This document shows, one piece after another, positions 1 to 10,300 of a DNA stretch of 64,000 nucleotides (position 1 is the first letter of the stretch; each line of letters opens with the position of its first letter). The stretch spans positions 1,674,001-1,738,000 of the forward strand of contig OY729418.1 in the NCBI GenBank assembly GCA_963422275.1, read 5' to 3'. A program made the position numbers and the translations under genes. The stretch comes from G963422275 sp963422275. GTDB lineage: Bacteria > Pseudomonadota > Alphaproteobacteria > Rhodobacterales > Rhodobacteraceae. The notes beneath the pieces are model-generated. The model made no database searches and had not been told where the DNA came from. It worked only from the letters and a program-made list of their open reading frames with translations.

Positions 1-720
1 CAGATATATGCCGCCTATCATGAACGTGAAAATGGCCACCACATGCCAGATGCCCCTGAACAAGCGGAGCCGCTCTCGCCATGGCCTGCGCGGCGTTGCC
101 CTGCCAGATGCCGGGACAAGGCGCACAAAGACCGCAATTGCCAAGATGTAGCCGAAAGCCGCAATGATCCCGGGCACAAGCGCGGCCAGGAACATCTTGA
201 CGATATTCTGCTCGGTCAGAATTGCGTAGATGATCAGGATCACCGACGGCGGGATCAGGATGCCCAAAGTCCCGCCGGCTGCCAGCGAGCCGGTACTGAG
301 CGACCCGGAGTAGCCAAGACGGCGCAATTCCGGCAGCGCAACCTTGCCCATCGTTGCCGCCGTCGCAAGCGAGGAGCCGCAAATCGCGCCGAACCCGGCG
401 CACGCGCCGACTGCCGCCATTGCCACACCGCCCTGTCGGTGGCCCAGGCAGGCGCTTGCGAACTTGAAAAGAGCTTCGCTCATGCCTGACCGCGACGCAA
501 AGTTGCCCATCAGCAGGAAAAGCGGAATTACTGAAAGCGAGTAGTTGGAAAATAGGTGCCAGGCGCTGGTCTTGACCTGCGAGAGAATTGGAAGCCATCC
601 GGCTATCATGGCAGTGCCGGTCCCGCCCACGACAAGCATGGCCAGCCCGATCGGGACCCGGAATGCGAGCAATATGAAGAGAACCGGGAAAGCGATGATG
701 CCCAGCGTGGTGCGTTCCAT
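1..720 (-). CDS. dctM: TRAP transporter large permease DctM (partial)
   Basis: Large membrane subunit of a TRAP uptake system, which drives solute import with an ion gradient. The gene runs off the left edge of the window, so only its first 240 codons are present. The frame is open throughout and starts at an ATG at 718-720. The protein begins MERTTLGIIAFPVLF and continues with long hydrophobic helices and glycine-rich loops, as expected for the DctM family (usually about 430 residues). It lies 3 bp after dctQ and is clearly in one operon with dctQ and dctP. The solute cannot be read from this subunit; the neighbouring aromatic genes suggest an aromatic or organic acid. Confidence 0.9.
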   Translation of the reverse strand, partial: MERTTLGIIAFPVLFILLAFRVPIGLAMLVVGGTGTAMIAGWLPILSQVKTSAWHLFSNYSLSVIPLFLLMGNFASRSGMSEALFKFASACLGHRQGGVAMAAVGACAGFGAICGSSLATAATMGKVALPELRRLGYSGSLSTGSLAAGGTLGILIPPSVILIIYAILTEQNIVKMFLAALVPGIIAAFGYILAIAVFVRLVPASGRATPRRPWRERLRLFRGIWHVVAIFTFMIGGIYL

Positions 721-723
721 TGA

Positions 724-1263
724 CTAGACGCGCCTCGCGACCCGGGTCACATCAATGAAGAACGTGTAGAAGCAGCAGATGGACAAAACGAGAAAGGAGA
801 AAACCACCGGCAAGAAGGGGATCCACAAAGGCACCTGCAGCAACATGGTTTCTTCGCGGTAACGGTACATGTCCTGAGCTCCGTAGCACATCCGCCACGT
901 GAAGAATCCTGCGATCATACCGAAAATGAGCGCACTGAGCGCATCCAGCGCGTCCTTGAAGCTGGAAGGCAGACGGGCGGTCACGAAGTCCACGATAACG
1001 TTGCCGCTGCGCAGGTGGCACAGCGGCAGAAAAGAGGAGACTGCAACGGCGCACCCTAACTCGACGAGCTCGAAGTCTCCGACCAGCGGGCTGGAGAACA
1101 GGAAGCGCCCGGCAATCGACAGTGAATTGATTCCGACGATGACAAGGAGAACCAGACCTCCGAAGATTGCCAGGGCAAGCGCCACTTGATGCAAAACGCG
1201 CCCAAACAGATCGCTTGGACGCGCATTTTCTTCAGACACCGCGATGTCTGCGTCAGTTCTCAT
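724..1263 (-). CDS. dctQ: TRAP transporter small permease DctQ
   Basis: Small membrane subunit (179 aa) of the TRAP transporter. It has the four hydrophobic segments typical of DctQ, roughly residues 25-55, 65-85, 105-130 and 145-170, plus the conserved FELVELG-type stretch after the second segment. Its ATG overlaps the end of dctP by 11 bp, and dctM follows after 3 bp, so the three genes are co-transcribed and translationally coupled. The length is normal for the family. Confidence 0.9.
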   Translation of the reverse strand: MRTDADIAVSEENARPSDLFGRVLHQVALALAIFGGLVLLVIVGINSLSIAGRFLFSSPLVGDFELVELGCAVAVSSFLPLCHLRSGNVIVDFVTARLPSSFKDALDALSALIFGMIAGFFTWRMCYGAQDMYRYREETMLLQVPLWIPFLPVVFSFLVLSICCFYTFFIDVTRVARRV

Positions 1264-2275
1264 ACTTCCTTATCAAGTCGCGTGCAGTTTGCACGAGCAT
1301 TTCGCCGTCAAGACCGCTCTCGTTGGCGTCAGCGATCCATTGCTGGACCAAAACCTCTCCGGCTGCCTTCATCTCGTCAAGCGAAGCACCGGACAGCTCG
1401 TGGAATTCTCCACCGGCTTCCACCGCCAGCTGCCGTGCAGGCGCCTCGAATCCGTCCCACAGCTGGCCAGCCAGCGCTGCCAGCGCCAAGCCGGCATTGT
1501 CGTCAATGACCTTCTTGTGGCTGTCCGTCAACGACTCGTACTTGGCCTGGTTCATGAGGAACAGGAAAGGGGTGGTGTAAAGGCCGCGATCACCCGACGC
1601 CACGGTGTGCGCCTTGGTCAGTTCATGAAGCTTGAACGAGGGCATGATTTCCCACGGAACGACCATTCCGTCAATCACGCCCTTCGACAGGGACGGAGCC
1701 ACTTCGGGAACCGGCATTCCTACCGGGGTCGCGCCCAAGGCGTCAAGCATCTGGTTGATCACGCGGGTTGGCGCGCGCATTTTAAGCCCCTTCAAATCGT
1801 CCATGGACTTAACGAGAGTGTCCTTCGTGTGTATCTTGCCGGGCGCGTGGACGAAAACGGCCAATACCTTATAGTCTTTCAGATCCTCGGCGCCGACCGT
1901 CTCAGCATATTCCTGCGCCGCTTGCGAGGTGGCTTCGGCCGAGGCGGCCATGAACGGAAGATCGAACACTTCCAAGCGGGGGAACCGTCCGGGGGTATAT
2001 CCTGCGACCGTCCAGACAATGTCCACCACGCCTTCTCGCACTTGGTCCACAAGCTGGGGTGGACTTCCCCCGAGCTGCATGGACGGATAAATCTCCACGG
2101 TGATCTCGCCATTCGATTCCGCTGCGATCTTGTCGGCCCAAGGCTTGACGAAATTGGCATTTGAATTCGCGGGCATTGGGGGGAACGAGTGAAATTTCAG
2201 CGTGACGGCCTCCGCCATCGCCGAAGCGCCCATGCCTAACAATGTTGCGGCAATCAACGCCGTTAGCTTTTTCAT
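1253..2275 (-). CDS. dctP: TRAP transporter solute-binding protein DctP
   Basis: Periplasmic substrate-binding subunit (340 aa). Residues 1-21 form a signal peptide with an AMA cleavage site. The mature protein starts with the TLKFHSFPP-type first strand of the DctP fold. The conserved Arg region that binds a carboxylate lies in the LKGLKMRAPTR segment. It is first in a dctPQM operon and is divergent from the extradiol dioxygenase at 2488. The natural reading is import of an aromatic or organic acid for the ring-cleavage genes, but the ligand is not determined by sequence alone. Confidence 0.92.
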   Translation of the reverse strand: MKKLTALIAATLLGMGASAMAEAVTLKFHSFPPMPANSNANFVKPWADKIAAESNGEITVEIYPSMQLGGSPPQLVDQVREGVVDIVWTVAGYTPGRFPRLEVFDLPFMAASAEATSQAAQEYAETVGAEDLKDYKVLAVFVHAPGKIHTKDTLVKSMDDLKGLKMRAPTRVINQMLDALGATPVGMPVPEVAPSLSKGVIDGMVVPWEIMPSFKLHELTKAHTVASGDRGLYTTPFLFLMNQAKYESLTDSHKKVIDDNAGLALAALAGQLWDGFEAPARQLAVEAGGEFHELSGASLDEMKAAGEVLVQQWIADANESGLDGEMLVQTARDLIRKYEN

Positions 2276-2344
2276 GAAATTACCTCCAGATCTTCGACAG
2301 GCTGTATTTTGTCAGCAATGCATATTGAGGGGTTGCGATCAAAA

Positions 2345-2361
2345 CATCAAGCGCTTTGATG
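2345..2361. promoter_or_regulatory. Candidate operator palindrome between dctP and the dioxygenase gene
   Basis: A 17-bp inverted repeat with 6-bp arms CATCAA/TTGATG around a 5-bp centre lies in the 212-bp divergent intergenic region. Its position would allow one regulator to control both the TRAP operon and the ring-cleavage genes. No regulator gene is adjacent in the window, so this is only a candidate. Confidence 0.25.
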
Positions 2362-2487
2362 CCAAACGACAACGGTTGCCAACTTGGCCATGCCATTAAT
2401 TCAAGGAATTATAGAGTGACTGGAATCAAGTTAACTGATATTCGAAGATCAGATTCGCTTGTCGGCAAACGAGAGAGGAACGGCAGA

Positions 2488-3453
2488 ATGGGCGTGATTG
2501 CATTGGGCTATCTCGGCGTTCATTCCAACAAGACCGCCGACTGGTCGGAGTTCGCCGTGAAACTGCTTGGCATGCAGCAGATCGACCGGGGTGCAGGATC
2601 GCTCAGCTTCAGAATGGACGACTACAAGCAGCGCTTCCTGATATCGGGTGAACCTGGTGACCGCCTTGCCTTCATGGGCTGGGAAGTGGATCGAGTGGAG
2701 GATCTGGAGGATTACGCCGCAAGGCTCGATGCGGCCAACGTTCCGGTGACTTGGGCGCCAGCCTGTCTGGCGGATCGAAGATTCGTGGAGAAGATGATCT
2801 GCTTCGACGATCCTGCGGGAAACAGGATTGAGCTGTTCGCGCATCCGAAAATCGACAGCGACCCGTTTGTGCCTGGGCGGGCGCACAGCGGGTTCCGGAC
2901 AGGACCGTTTGGGCTTGGGCACGCGGTGCTGCATGTCGACGATGCCGAAAGCCTCGTGCCCTTCTACCGTGACTTGCTGGACTTCAGGATCAGCGATTAC
3001 GGGCTGGAGCCGATGCCCCTCTATTTTTTTCATGTGAACGGGCGCCACCACAGCTTTGCGCTGATCGGGTCGGGCAAGGCTGGGTTTCACCATTTCATGG
3101 TCGAGTACGCCTCGCTGGACGATGTCGGACAGGGCTACGACCTCGCGCTCGATCGGGAAGACGGCATCGCATATACACTCGGACGGCACACAAACGACTG
3201 GATTACGTCATTCTACGCCAACTCACCGTCTGGATTCTTTGTCGAGAACGGGTGGGGTGGCCGGGTGATTGACCCCGAGACTTGGGAATCGCATGAAACG
3301 ACGTCCGGGCCGAGTTTCTGGGGCCATGATCGCCTATCCTTGCCTGACGCGCTGCGCGCCCGCTACAGGGAAATGCGTCTTGAACTGGCAGCAAGAGGCG
3401 AGCAGACCCCACCGCTTGTCGATTGTCCGTGGCTGTACGGTCAGTATTCCTGA
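2488..3453 (+). CDS. Extradiol ring-cleavage dioxygenase, BphC-like (VOC family)
   Basis: Two-domain vicinal-oxygen-chelate dioxygenase of 321 aa, the usual length for 2,3-dihydroxybiphenyl 1,2-dioxygenase-like enzymes that cleave a catechol next to the diol with Fe(II). The start is set at the ATG at 2488 because MGVIALGYLGVHS is the canonical family N-terminus and a purine-rich site lies just upstream; an in-frame extension to 2356 is unlikely. The catalytic C-terminal domain shows the expected metal ligands: His in GHAVLHVDD, His in HHFMVEY and Glu in FFVENG. It is followed 42 bp later by a flavin monooxygenase that probably makes its catechol. The exact substrate is unknown. Confidence 0.88.
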   Translation: MGVIALGYLGVHSNKTADWSEFAVKLLGMQQIDRGAGSLSFRMDDYKQRFLISGEPGDRLAFMGWEVDRVEDLEDYAARLDAANVPVTWAPACLADRRFVEKMICFDDPAGNRIELFAHPKIDSDPFVPGRAHSGFRTGPFGLGHAVLHVDDAESLVPFYRDLLDFRISDYGLEPMPLYFFHVNGRHHSFALIGSGKAGFHHFMVEYASLDDVGQGYDLALDREDGIAYTLGRHTNDWITSFYANSPSGFFVENGWGGRVIDPETWESHETTSGPSFWGHDRLSLPDALRARYREMRLELAARGEQTPPLVDCPWLYGQYS

Positions 3454-3495
3454 TCGAACTCGCCGACCGGTTTCAGTCCGATCCAAAGGCCCCCC

Positions 3496-5010
3496 GTGTC
3501 AATTCATTCACCTGAGTTCGATGTTGCGATCATCGGGCTTGGCCCCACCGGTGCGACGCTGGCCAATCTGCTGTGCGGCCTGAACCTGTCAGTCCTGGTG
3601 CTGGAACGCGAGGCTGACCTCTACGACCTGCCGCGAGCGGTTCATTTCGACGACGAGACCATGCGCATCTTCCAGTGGGTCGGAATTGCCGAAGAACTTG
3701 CGCAACAGGCATTCATAAACCGAGGCATGCGCTTCATCGATGCGCAGGAAAATGTCCTGCTCGACTGGCCGCGTCCGACGGCAATGACGTCGAATGGCTG
3801 GCATGCCAGTTACCGGTTTCACCAGCCAGACCTTGAGCGGGCTTTGCGGACGAAGTTGACTGCAAGGCACGATGTCGAAATCCGGCTTGGACACCGGGCC
3901 GAGAGCTTGCATGATCATGGTTCCCAAGTGTCCATCGAATACAGGAACGGAAGCACAGGCGAAGCCGGGAAGACCAGCTCTCGCTATGTGGTGGGATGCG
4001 ATGGTGCACGGTCAGTCGTTCGTCGCGCGATGAATGCGGATATGGAGAATCTCGGTTTCGAGCAGAGATGGCTGGTTGTGGATCTGTTGCTCAGGAAGGA
4101 AATGCCTGCTTTGGCGGATCGCACGATTCAGTTCTGCGATCCGGTCCGTCCCGCCACGTACTGCCGCAATGTCGGCCTGCGGCGCAGGTGGGAATTCGCG
4201 CTGCTCGATGATGAAGACAGCTCGGTGATGATGGACAAAGCCAATATCTGGAAAATGCTGCGCCGCTGGATCACCCGTGACGATGCCATCCTTGAGCGAA
4301 GCGCGGTTTATACGTTCAAGTCAGCAGTGGCAGAAACATGGCGAACCGGTAGATTGATCCTCGCAGGAGACTCGGCGCACCTGACGCCGCCATTCATGGG
4401 GCAGGGAATGTGCGCCGGCATCAGGGACGTCGCGAATCTCGCGTGGAAACTTGATCGTTGCTGCCGAGGTCGGGGCGGCGAGGCATTGCTGGACAGCTAC
4501 CAGAGCGAGCGCAAGTCAAATGCGATCGAGTACATTGAAACTGCAATGAAGCTTGGTGCCCTGATAAATAAAATGAGGCAAAGTTGGTCGCAAAAAAGCA
4601 CCTCCGCACCAGAAGACGATGTCATTGAATTCAGGGAAATCCACCCGAGATTGGGGCACGGACTCGGCAGGTCTGACGATGCACAGCGCGGGCAGCTGTT
4701 CCCGCAGACCCGGTTAAGCAATGGCCAGCGGCTGGACGATTCAGTTGGTTATCGTCCGTTTGCGGCCATAGACGGAGATTGCGAGCAAGCCTTGATCAAC
4801 AGCGGAATTGCCGTTCTGAATACTCGCACAGAGCCTGGCCTGATACCTGTCCTGGAGGAACTCGGGGCGAAGATGGTGCTGGTCCGCCCTGACAAGCGAA
4901 TTCTGGGAACAGCCAAGAACCTGAATGACTTGAAAGATTTTCTTGAACTGATTGCATCCACAGCCACCTGTGCCGGAGACCCGGCCGTTCAGTCTTCCCG
5001 AGGCAATTGA
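3496..5010 (+). CDS. FAD-dependent aromatic monooxygenase, MhpA-like
   Basis: Group A flavoprotein hydroxylase of 504 aa with a GTG start. Visible motifs are the FAD-binding GLGPTGATLANLL near residue 15, the VVGCDGARS motif around 165, and the LILAGDSAHLTPPF motif around 290. A thioredoxin-like C-terminal tail is present. Relatives (3-(3-hydroxyphenyl)propionate or resorcinol hydroxylases) add a hydroxyl ortho to a phenol to make a catechol. The gene follows the extradiol dioxygenase in the same operon, which fits hydroxylation before ring cleavage. A second enzyme of the same family is at 27050. Confidence 0.88.
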   Translation: MSIHSPEFDVAIIGLGPTGATLANLLCGLNLSVLVLEREADLYDLPRAVHFDDETMRIFQWVGIAEELAQQAFINRGMRFIDAQENVLLDWPRPTAMTSNGWHASYRFHQPDLERALRTKLTARHDVEIRLGHRAESLHDHGSQVSIEYRNGSTGEAGKTSSRYVVGCDGARSVVRRAMNADMENLGFEQRWLVVDLLLRKEMPALADRTIQFCDPVRPATYCRNVGLRRRWEFALLDDEDSSVMMDKANIWKMLRRWITRDDAILERSAVYTFKSAVAETWRTGRLILAGDSAHLTPPFMGQGMCAGIRDVANLAWKLDRCCRGRGGEALLDSYQSERKSNAIEYIETAMKLGALINKMRQSWSQKSTSAPEDDVIEFREIHPRLGHGLGRSDDAQRGQLFPQTRLSNGQRLDDSVGYRPFAAIDGDCEQALINSGIAVLNTRTEPGLIPVLEELGAKMVLVRPDKRILGTAKNLNDLKDFLELIASTATCAGDPAVQSSRGN

Positions 5011-6032
5011 GAAGCGGGTTCTGGTAGACATCAGATGGCTCGCTAAAGCATCAAGCCTTCAAATTTGCAAGTTGGGCAGTCAGCGAAAAAGCGTGACCTT
5101 CCCACGCCAAAGTTGTGTGACAAAATGCGATTTTGTTTTCGGTAACTTCAATGCGGATGCATGCTTTATCGCGGGTGGGCGCGGTCACGGAGAAGACCGG
5201 GAGCAGCAACTGGGTCGTGAGCCGGTCTGGCCGGAGGTTCGAACCGACTGAGAGTTGAGTGCGCGACAGAGGCACTGAATGGACGGGCATTCCTCTCGGC
5301 ACCAACCGCACATGCTACGAAATCGAGGAGACGGACCAGCTTTGACATATCGCCCCCATAAGAACTGGCCGCGCCTCGCAGATCACAGCTGGTCTTCTGG
5401 ATGGCAATTCGCTGCTGCCAAGCATGAGTTGGGGTTTGGTTTCGGGATGAATCGATTTTATCGAGCAGGGGGCCTCGGAGATCAAAAGACATGCCGTCTG
5501 GCTGAGGGCATCTCCAAAAACTCATTCATATCTTGCACGCGCGAAACACCAAGCCCCGCTTATGACGGCGGTGGCTGGGACGTGATATCCGATGACCGCG
5601 AAACTTTGGTGCTGCCGCTCCGTGCGTTCGGCCTCCCACAGGCGGTTTCGATCCTTTCCCGGCCATGGCCGGCCATGGAAGGTACATTCTTGTTCTGTCT
5701 TCTGGGCGTGTCCCGCGCACGAGTGCTCAAATCAACGGGAATGCGTCTGAAACAATCCCGAAAGCATCAGGGGTCCTCCGGCCGATTCACAACCACGAGA
5801 TCGCGCTCCGGAATGTAGATTTCCAAGCTGATCGCTTCGGCAAGGTGGCCGATTTGCTCCGCCATCGCGTCGCCTATCCGCTTGTGCACCGGACCTTGCA
5901 GCCCGTCGATCCGCTTGGCTGCGGCGGCGACGATGCTAGCTATCCTTCGGCGAAGCGCTCGAGGTCTGGGCCGGTGATCTCGTCCGTCATCTTGGCCCGT
6001 CCGATGTTGAAGGGCAGCTGGTGGGTGACATG
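5011..6032. other. Gene-poor debris at the left edge of the island
   Basis: No convincing intact gene in this stretch. Open frames are short, overlap on both strands and match no family I recognise. One minus-strand reading around 5767-5960 looks weakly protein-like but has stops and no start. The region probably holds decayed mobile DNA and marks the left boundary of the island that follows the monooxygenase. Confidence 0.4.
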
Positions 6033-6104
6033 CTCGGGAACCTCTGATTTGGGGAGCTTCCGCAGCCAAAACCGGAAAAACTCCCCAAATCAGAGGTTCC
6101 CGAG
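6033..6104. repeat. Perfect 24-bp inverted repeat (hairpin)
   Basis: Arms at 6033-6056 and 6081-6104 are perfectly complementary over 24 bp, with a 24-nt spacer. The right arm abuts or slightly overlaps the terminal sequence of an IS5-type remnant. It could be a transcription-blocking hairpin or part of a mobile element end. The arm is about half AT, unlike a typical REP sequence. Confidence 0.75.
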
Positions 6105-6240
6105 GTTGTGTGATCATTATGTCGGATCCAGAGCTTGGCGCGGGCGCTGATGAGTGCCACTATGGTCATACCGGAGCAATGGGAACGGATCGAAAGGATT
6201 GTCAAGAACCGAGATGTTTCCGCGAACTGGCTCATGATCG
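6104..6240 (-). mobile_element. IS5-family remnant (3' end)
   Basis: The terminus GGTTGTGTGATCATTATGTC closely resembles the end of the IS5-type element at 23369. The minus-strand reading ends in RHNDHTT, parallel to RHNEYTT at the other copy, which is the C-terminal tail of the transposase. No catalytic part of the transposase remains. Beyond it, 6241-6620 holds nothing I recognise. Confidence 0.5.
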
Positions 6241-6620
6241 AGATTGTCCTGGAGGCTCTTGATCAACGGGAATAGCTGTGCACCGAACTCGATATCCAAG
6301 TCGCAAAGACCGCACTGCTTGTCGCCCAGATCCTGCGACATGATCTCGTTGCTGCCGGACGGAAGAATAAGGTCGAGAAAATCCTTCAGTTCGTTTCGAC
6401 ATTGGTACCCGAGTCCGTCTCCAACCCCGTTTCGCTGCTGTCACAAGCTGATTTGAACAAAGTTCCGAGTAGCTGTAACGAATCTGCTCCGGGATACGGC
6501 ACGGCGGCACGAAGCGTACGATGCATCTTCAATATCCATCCACATCAGGCTGTAATCGCTTTTCTCCGGCATTGTATCACGATAGTCTTGCCGCTAGATT
6601 TTTGAGAGATTAAGTTAGAG

Positions 6621-6937
6621 ATGCCAACCATGCGCAGCCTTCAAAAGCGCATCCTGGAGCATGCCGAAGCCCTTCTGGAGGCGGTGCCGCTTTTGCCCGG
6701 CGCTCTGCTTCATCGTCGCAGATGTGGGGCGAAACGATCGTGCCATGCGGCGGTGCAGCGACCAATTGCCCGAGGTTGGCCGCACAGAATCTGGTGCGCG
6801 CGGTCTATTTCACCTCCGGTCCCGACCTGTGGTTTGTCTTCCCGATCTGGCACTCTCCGAGGCGCGCCCGACCGTCATGCTGGCGGAGAGCAAACCTTCT
6901 GGGAGAAGACGTCGTGACCCACGTCTTCTGCTGCTAG
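6621..6937 (+). pseudogene. DUF6088 / AbiEi-antitoxin-like pseudogene
   Basis: Two overlapping plus-strand frames together resemble a DUF6088 (AbiEi-type antitoxin) protein. The first frame gives SLQKRILEHAEALLEAVPL at the N-terminus. The other gives WGETIVPCGGAATN and VRAVYFTSGPDLWFVF, which are the core of the family. At least one frameshift separates them and the C-terminus is degraded. No AbiEii-type toxin partner is recognisable. Assignment is by remembered family pattern only. Confidence 0.5.
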
Positions 6938-7303
6938 GAGCGCTGTTGCGGCAAGCATTTGTCGAGGCACTGACACAACCTCGATCACCTCGACGAGGCG
7001 GTGCTCGCTGATGACTATGCGAAAATGCTTGCCGATGGCATGCTGATCGACGAGAGCGAGATGTTCGATGTATTAGTGGAACGGTGTACGGTGATCAAGA
7101 CGAGAGCAAACGGGCCAAAAGAATGACAGGGATCTCCCTCAATGGTCAAGGGCGGCGCAAGGAATTTCGGGCGGGGCGGCTTGTTCTTGGGATATACCAT
7201 CCATGACCGAAAGCGTGGGCGGCACCTGGGGTAATCCAGAATTGCACAGCGCATTCCGCTGACCCTTGCGCTTCGGTATGCTCTTGTAAGAAACAGAGGG
7301 AAT
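6938..7303. other. Leader region upstream of the defence helicase
   Basis: No intact gene. A short open plus-strand stretch ends at a TGA at 7124-7126 (frame around 6982-7126, ending VIKTRANGPKE) and may be the tail of a decayed gene. The last 170 bp must hold the promoter and leader of the helicase gene. An AGAGGG ribosome site precedes its GTG start at 7304. No clear -35/-10 pair stands out. Confidence 0.35.
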
Positions 7304-10300
7304 GTGCCTGCTTTGAAGCTGGAAGATCTTCAACCCGAGTGTACCGTTCGCGGAGTTCGCGCGGCGGAGACCGTTACGGTAGTCAACGTAAAGTGGCACG
7401 GAGCGGACATGCTGACCCTGCTTTACCGGTCAGCATCCGGCACGGTTGCCGAGGAGGTCCTTTTTCGCGACGCCGAGGCACGATTAGAACAAGTATCGCA
7501 AGAGCGTCCATGGATCTTTGACGGTGACGGAGCTCTCTATCGCTTGGTTTCTGAGGCCCACCGTATTCGTCTCGCCCACTTGTTCGATCCAATGCTTGCG
7601 GTGCACACCTCACTGGTGGAGCCGCTGCCCCATCAGATCACAGCCGTGTACGAAGCCATGCTGCCAAGGCAACCGCTTCGTTTCCTTTTGGCCGACGATC
7701 CGGGGGCAGGCAAGACCATTATGGCTGGACTGCTCATCAAGGAGCTGATCGCCCGAGGAGACCTGAGGCGATGCCTCATAGTGTGTCCCGGCAGCCTCGT
7801 CGAACAATGGCAGGACGAGCTCTATAATCGATTCGGTCTTGGTTTCGAGATCATGACGAACGACAAGATGGAGGCGGCCCATACGGGCAACTGGTTTCTG
7901 GAGAACGACTTCGCGATAGCCAGGCTCGACAAGCTCGCGAGGAACGAGGACGTACAGGCAAAGCTGTCTGCGCGCGACTGTGACTACGACTTGGTGATCT
8001 GTGACGAAGCACACAAGATGTCGGCAACGTTTTTCGGCGGCGAGGTTCAGTACACGAAGCGATACCGCTTGGGGCAGTTGCTCTCGGGGCTCACACGACA
8101 CTTCCTGCTTATGACTGCCACGCCGCACAACGGCAAGGAATCGGACTTTCAGCTGTTCTTGGCGTTGCTGGACGGAGACCGGTTCGAAGGCCGTTTTCGG
8201 GACGGCGTCCACCGCATTGACGTGACCGACATGATGCGGCGAATGGTGAAGGAGGACCTGCTGCAGTTCGACGGCAGGCCACTGTTCCCCGAGCGGATTG
8301 CCCGTTCGGTGCCCTACAAGCTGACAGATGACGAGGCGCGACTTTACCGTGCCGTCACCGAATACGTTCGGGAGGAGTTCAACCGCGCGGAGGCGTTGCA
8401 GAACGACAAGCGAGCCGGCACGGTTGGATTCGCCCTCACCGTGCTCCAGCGGCGTCTGGCCTCGTCGCCAGAAGCGATCTACCAATCGCTGATGCGCAGG
8501 CGCAATCGCCTAGTGAGCCGCCTGCGAGAGATGAAGGTGATGCGGCGCGGAGCCGCTCTGCTTAGCGCTGCCCCGAGTTTTTCGCTCGACGCCGATGACC
8601 TTAAGGATCTGGACGATGCGCCGGAAGACGAGGTCGATGCGGTGGAGCGCACAGTCCTCGACGAGGCGACCGCCGCGAGCACGATCACGGAGCTCGAGAG
8701 AGAAATCGAGTCGCTCAGGAGGCTGCAAGAGATGGCCGCCGAGATCAGGCGCGCCGGGAGCGACACGAAATGGCACGAATTCTCCAAGCTGTTAGACGAG
8801 ATTCTTATGCGCGATGGTCTTGGCCCGCTTCTGGGTGGAGAGAGTCTGTCCCATGCCGGTGGCAAGCAGTCCGGCCCCAAGGCGTCCCCGCAGCAGAAAC
8901 TCGTCATCTTCACCGAGCATCGCGACACATTGAACTATCTGATGAGCCGCATCGAAACCCTGCTCGGCAGGCCCGAGGCTGTTGTCCAGATCCACGGCGG
9001 CATGGGACGCAAACAGCGACGCAAGGCGCAGGAGGCATTTCTTCATGACCCGGAGGTGCAGCTGTTGCTTGCCACGGACGCCGCTGGTGAAGGCATCAAC
9101 TTGCAGCGTGCGCACCTGATGGTGAACTATGATCTGCCGTGGAATCCGAACCGGCTTGAGCAGCGTTTCGGGCGAATCCACCGTATCGGCCAGACTGAGG
9201 TGTGCCACCTTTGGAACCTCGTAGCGGAGGAGACCCGGGAAGGAGACGTCTTCCACAGATTGCTGGATAAGCTAGAACAGGCGCGCAATGCGCTCGGCGG
9301 CCAAGTGTTTGACGTGCTTGGGAAGCTGCAGTTCGACGGCAAATCGCTGCGTGAATTGCTGATTGAAGCGATCCGATACGGCGACCGTCCCGAGGTTAGG
9401 GCAAAACTGGAGCAGACGGTGACTGAGGCTGTGGACCGCGAGCGGCTGCGGGCGCTGATCGAGGGACGGGCGCTCGCGCAAGACGCCATGGACACAAGCA
9501 AGGTAGCCAGCGCACGCGAGGAACTGGAACGGGCACAAGTGCGCCGGCTTCAGCCTTTCTACATCGAATCATTTTTCCTCGAAGCGTTCCGGTCGCTCGG
9601 AGGCACTGCTAGGGAACGAGAGCATCGAAGGTATCAGGTGAGCCACGTGCCAGCCGCAGTGCGTAGCCGTGACCGCGAGATCGGTCTCGGCGATCCTGTT
9701 CTTCCGCGGTACGAACGTATAGCTTTCGAGAAGGACCTACTAGCGATCCAGGGCAAGCCCCCAGCGGCCTTTATTTGCCCGGGGCATCCCCTGCTGGGTG
9801 CGGTGATCGATCTGACGTTGGAGCGCCACGGCGAGTTGCTGAAACGGGGAGCAGTTCTGGTGGACGATCGCGACAACGGCGAAGAGCCGCGGGTCCTGTT
9901 CGCGCTCGAACATGTGATTCAGGCCGGCGGGCAGGGATTGGGCGACAAAGGACGGATCGTCTCGCAGCGGATGCTCTATGTTGAGATGGATGGTGCTGGA
10001 AACCGTCGACATTTGCACAACGCACCTTACTTGGATTATCGTCCGCTGGGCAATGACGATCCGAGCGTCAGCGACATTCTCGCTCTGCCGGAACTCCAGT
10101 GGGTCTCGCGGGAGCTTGAACAGGAAGCGCAAGGGGAGGCCATCGCTCATGTCGTACCGGATCATGTCGCCGAAGTGCGAAACAGGCGCCAGGAGACGAT
10201 CACGAAGACGCGCGCTGCCGTCAAGGACCGGCTGACGAAGGAAATCGCTCATTGGTACCATCGCGCCGAACAGCTTCGCATCCAGGAGCGGGCAGGCAAG

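Noticed and set aside
1244..2164. Plus-strand open frame of 306 codons opposite dctP
   Set aside because: Shadow of the TRAP binding protein, which has a signal peptide and clear family motifs.
5225..5260. tRNA-like T-arm sequence GGTTCGAAC
   Set aside because: The flanking bases do not pair as a T stem and no acceptor stem or anticodon arm can be drawn around it.
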